Below, one piece after another: positions 14,100 through 16,042 of a stretch of DNA of 16,042 nucleotides (the first letter of the stretch is position 1; the number at the start of each line of letters is the position of its first letter). This stretch comes from an uncultured Collinsella sp. (GTDB lineage: Bacteria > Actinomycetota > Coriobacteriia > Coriobacteriales > Coriobacteriaceae), in contig CATVQO010000019.1 in NCBI GenBank assembly GCA_958346165.1, forward strand, positions 1 through 16,042. Reading direction: 5' to 3'. The position numbers and the translations under genes were made by a program. A model generated the notes under the pieces. That model was not told where the DNA came from. It saw nothing but the letters and a program-made list of their open reading frames with translations, and did not search any database.

Positions 14100-15383
14100 A
14101 TGGCTGAAGAATTTGATTTCCATCCGATGTGGGAGAGCCTCGGCATGAATCTTGCCGATCACGACATGCTGCTGGGCGCCGTGGGCCAGATGTACGGCGA
14201 CATGTTCCTGACGCAGAACAATCGCCCCAAGTCCACGTCCTACCTGGACTTTGTGGCCACCAACATCCACAGCGGCCGTATTAAGGAGATGCTCGACAAG
14301 AAGGAGGCCGGCGAGGCCACCAAGATCGTCGGCTCATTCTGCGTGTACGTGCCCGAGGAGATCGTGCTTGCCTGTGACGGCATTCCCGTGGGCCTGTGCT
14401 CGGGTGCCGATTGGGCAACCGATAAGGTCGAGGAGCACCTGCCGCGCAACACCTGTCCGCTTATCAAGAGCTTTGCCGGCTTTAAGCTGGGCGAGGTCTG
14501 CCCCTACATTGAGTCGAGCGACCTGGTGGTGGGCGAGAACACCTGCGATGGCAAGAAGAAGGCCTACGAGTTCTTTGCCACGCAAAAGAACATGTACGTC
14601 ATGGATATTCCCAACGTACACGACGAGTCGACGCTCGTGACCTGGAAGGCCGAGGTCAAGAAGCTCGCCGCCAAGATTGAGGAAGAGTGTGGCGTCAAGA
14701 TTACGCCCGAGCGTCTGAAGGCCGCCATCCACGCCGTCAATGAGAAGCGCCGCGCCCTGCAGCGCCTCGCTGCCACGCGCGCTGCCGACCCGGCACCCAT
14801 CAGCGGTCTCGACAGCCTGCTGACCGTTCAGGCCGCCTTTATGGACGACACGCCGCGTCTGACCGGCGCCATCAACGATATGGCGGCTGAGTGCGAGCAG
14901 CGTGTCGAGGCCGGCGAGGGCGTGGCGCCCAAGGGGACCAAGCGCATCCTGTACACCGGCACGCCCATGGCCGTGCCCAACTGGAAGCTGTTCAACCTCA
15001 TCGAGAAGGCCGGCGGCGTTGTGGTCGGCGAGGAGTCCTGCACGGGCTCGCGCTACTACAAGGACCTGGTCGACGAGTCCGGCGAGACGGTCGACGAGAT
15101 GCTCGACGCCATCGCCGAGCGCTACTTCAAGATCAACTGCGCCGTCTTTACGCCCAACGATCAGCGTATGAAGGACATTGTCCAGATGGCCAAGGACCTT
15201 CATGCCGACGGCATCGTCGACGTGGCTCTGCAGTTCTGCACGCTCTACGAGATGGAGTCGTTTGCCGTGGAGAAGGCCGCCGAGGAGGCAGGCATTCCGT
15301 TTATGCATATCACGACCGACTACGCCGGCGAGGATGCAGGCCAACTGCAAACCAGGATTGAGGCTTTCTTGGAAACCATTTAG
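14100..15383 (+). CDS. Double-cubane-cluster anaerobic reductase / 2-hydroxyacyl-CoA dehydratase family protein
   Basis: A 427-residue protein of the HgdB/FldB-like 2-hydroxyacyl-CoA dehydratase (COG1775) superfamily, most like the double-cubane-cluster reductases (YjiM-like). Cysteines at 81, 100, 119 (NTCPLIKSFAGF), 134, 149 (ENTCDGKKK), 314 (EESCTGSRYY) and 380 (LQFCTLYEMESF) sit at family positions and probably hold the Fe-S cluster. Such enzymes perform low-potential reductions after ATP-driven electron injection from a small activator; no activator gene is in the window, and the substrate is unknown. The protein has about 39 more N-terminal residues than its neighbour. The ribosome binding site GAGAGGGG (14085-14092) is 7 bases upstream, in the loop of a small hairpin. 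It is followed by a paralogue, suggesting a shared complex or divergent substrates. Confidence 0.88.
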   Translation: MAEEFDFHPMWESLGMNLADHDMLLGAVGQMYGDMFLTQNNRPKSTSYLDFVATNIHSGRIKEMLDKKEAGEATKIVGSFCVYVPEEIVLACDGIPVGLCSGADWATDKVEEHLPRNTCPLIKSFAGFKLGEVCPYIESSDLVVGENTCDGKKKAYEFFATQKNMYVMDIPNVHDESTLVTWKAEVKKLAAKIEEECGVKITPERLKAAIHAVNEKRRALQRLAATRAADPAPISGLDSLLTVQAAFMDDTPRLTGAINDMAAECEQRVEAGEGVAPKGTKRILYTGTPMAVPNWKLFNLIEKAGGVVVGEESCTGSRYYKDLVDESGETVDEMLDAIAERYFKINCAVFTPNDQRMKDIVQMAKDLHADGIVDVALQFCTLYEMESFAVEKAAEEAGIPFMHITTDYAGEDAGQLQTRIEAFLETI

Positions 15384-15537
15384 GGGTATCCGTCCCGGCG
15401 GCTTCCCCAGGCACCCGATCTTGCCGTTCAAACCATCGTTTGCGTACCAAAGTACGCGGCGCTTCTCTTTCACGGCAACCTCGGGCACCTGGGAAAGCCG
15501 TTTCCTTGGTTGGTCAAAAGGTTTGTTAAGGAGTTAT
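15384..15537 (+). repeat. Structured intergenic element between the two reductase genes
   Basis: Bases 15399-15418 pair with 15481-15500 in 17 of 20 positions. Inside, TTGCCGT (15421-15427) pairs with ACGGCAA (15472-15478). Two adjacent hairpins sit within that: CAAAC/GTTTG (15429-15433, 15438-15442) and CGTAC/GTACG (15443-15447, 15452-15456). The whole is a branched structure of about 100 bases, followed by only TTT. The ribosome binding site of the next gene (AAGGAG, 15528-15533) lies outside it. It could be a processing or attenuation element or a REP-type repeat. Confidence 0.55.
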
Positions 15538-16042
15538 ATGTCGGAAAATATGGAGCAGCCGTTGCCATCCACGTTTGAGGAGTTCAACGAGCAGCGCAAG
15601 GCGGCGTTTATTCGTGTCAAGGATTACAAGCAGGCGGGCAATCGTCTGGTCGGCTTTTTGTGCAGCTATACGCCGCTCGAGATTATCGATGCCGCGGGCG
15701 CCTCGAGCGTGGCCCTTTGCGGTACGTCCGATGAGGTGATTCCCGAGGCCGAGAAGGTGCTGCCGGCAAATCTGTGTCCGCTCATCAAGTCGACGTATGG
15801 TTTTGCCTATTCGCAAAAGTGCCCGTTTACGTACTTTAGCGACATGATCATCGGTGAGACCACCTGCGACGGCAAGAAGAAGATGTACGAGCTACTCAAC
15901 GAGCTCAAGCGCACGCACATTCTGCATCTTCCGCAGGGTCGCGATCGCGCCTACGAGCGTGAAGGCTGGTACGAGGAGTGCTGCCTGCTCAAGGAGGAGC
16001 TCGAGAACTTCTACGGCATCACGATTACCGACGATGACCTGC
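15538..16042 (+). CDS. Second double-cubane-cluster reductase (YjiM-like), 3' end outside the window
   Basis: The first 168 codons of a second reductase; the frame is open to the window edge. It is close to E. coli YjiM in style: LCPLIKSTYGF (79-89), CPFTYFSDMIIGETTCDGKK (95-114), then YELLNELKRTHIL. Cysteines 42, 61, 80, 95 and 110 fall at exactly 39 positions less than Cys81, 100, 119, 134 and 149 of the upstream protein, so the two align without gaps here. The start ATG has AAGGAG (15528-15533) 4 bases upstream, slightly close. It probably belongs to the same operon as the upstream gene, 154 bases away. The missing part should carry the last cluster cysteines, and an activator ATPase gene may follow outside the window. 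Confidence 0.88.
   Translation, partial: MSENMEQPLPSTFEEFNEQRKAAFIRVKDYKQAGNRLVGFLCSYTPLEIIDAAGASSVALCGTSDEVIPEAEKVLPANLCPLIKSTYGFAYSQKCPFTYFSDMIIGETTCDGKKKMYELLNELKRTHILHLPQGRDRAYEREGWYEECCLLKEELENFYGITITDDDL

Noticed and set aside
14334..15488. A 384-codon minus-strand frame across the first reductase
   Set aside because: Shadow of a conserved gene with all cluster cysteines in the + frame.
1..16042. tRNA, rRNA, CRISPR array, insertion sequence or phage genes
   Set aside because: No cloverleaf, rRNA segment, spaced direct repeats, transposase or integrase was seen.

Overview
The window is GC-rich bacterial DNA from what looks like a strictly anaerobic, gut-type organism. My best guess is a Coriobacteriia member such as Collinsella. 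The guess rests on codon and GC style, on the mix of a C_GCAxxG_C_C redox protein, molybdenum cofactor genes and double-cubane-cluster reductases, and on REP-like palindromes between genes. No marker gene in the window proves the taxon.

Left part (1-8045), mostly housekeeping and unlinked genes. It holds a YigZ/IMPACT-family protein (+) with a strong terminator; a C_GCAxxG_C_C family protein (-); an O-acetylhomoserine sulfhydrylase (+); a DHA2-type MFS exporter (+) that starts just behind a strong intrinsic terminator; a xanthine phosphoribosyltransferase (+); and a small ArfB-like ribosome-rescue factor (+). A diacylglycerol-kinase-like lipid kinase and a ClC-type anion transporter follow on the minus strand. 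Two prominent palindromes flank the rescue-factor gene.

Middle part (8046-13708), a molybdenum module on the + strand. moeA and mogA are tightly coupled and build the molybdenum cofactor; mogA ends in a terminator. Next comes modABC, a complete molybdate ABC importer: a lipoprotein binding subunit, a permease and an ATPase. ModB is unusual because it carries a signal peptide and about 190 extracytoplasmic residues ahead of the normal permease core. modA has a candidate RNA switch over its ribosome binding site.

Right part (13709-16042): a 429-base gap after modC holds a promoter, a 22-codon micro-ORF with an excellent ribosome binding site, and several alternative hairpins. After it come two tandem paralogues of the double-cubane-cluster anaerobic reductase / 2-hydroxyacyl-CoA dehydratase (YjiM-like) family; the second runs off the window edge. 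The 154 bases between them can fold into a long, branched RNA structure, and short blocks of that sequence also occur behind modC.

The best candidates for something undescribed are the ModB ectodomain, the micro-ORF leader ahead of the reductase pair, and the structured element between the two reductases.
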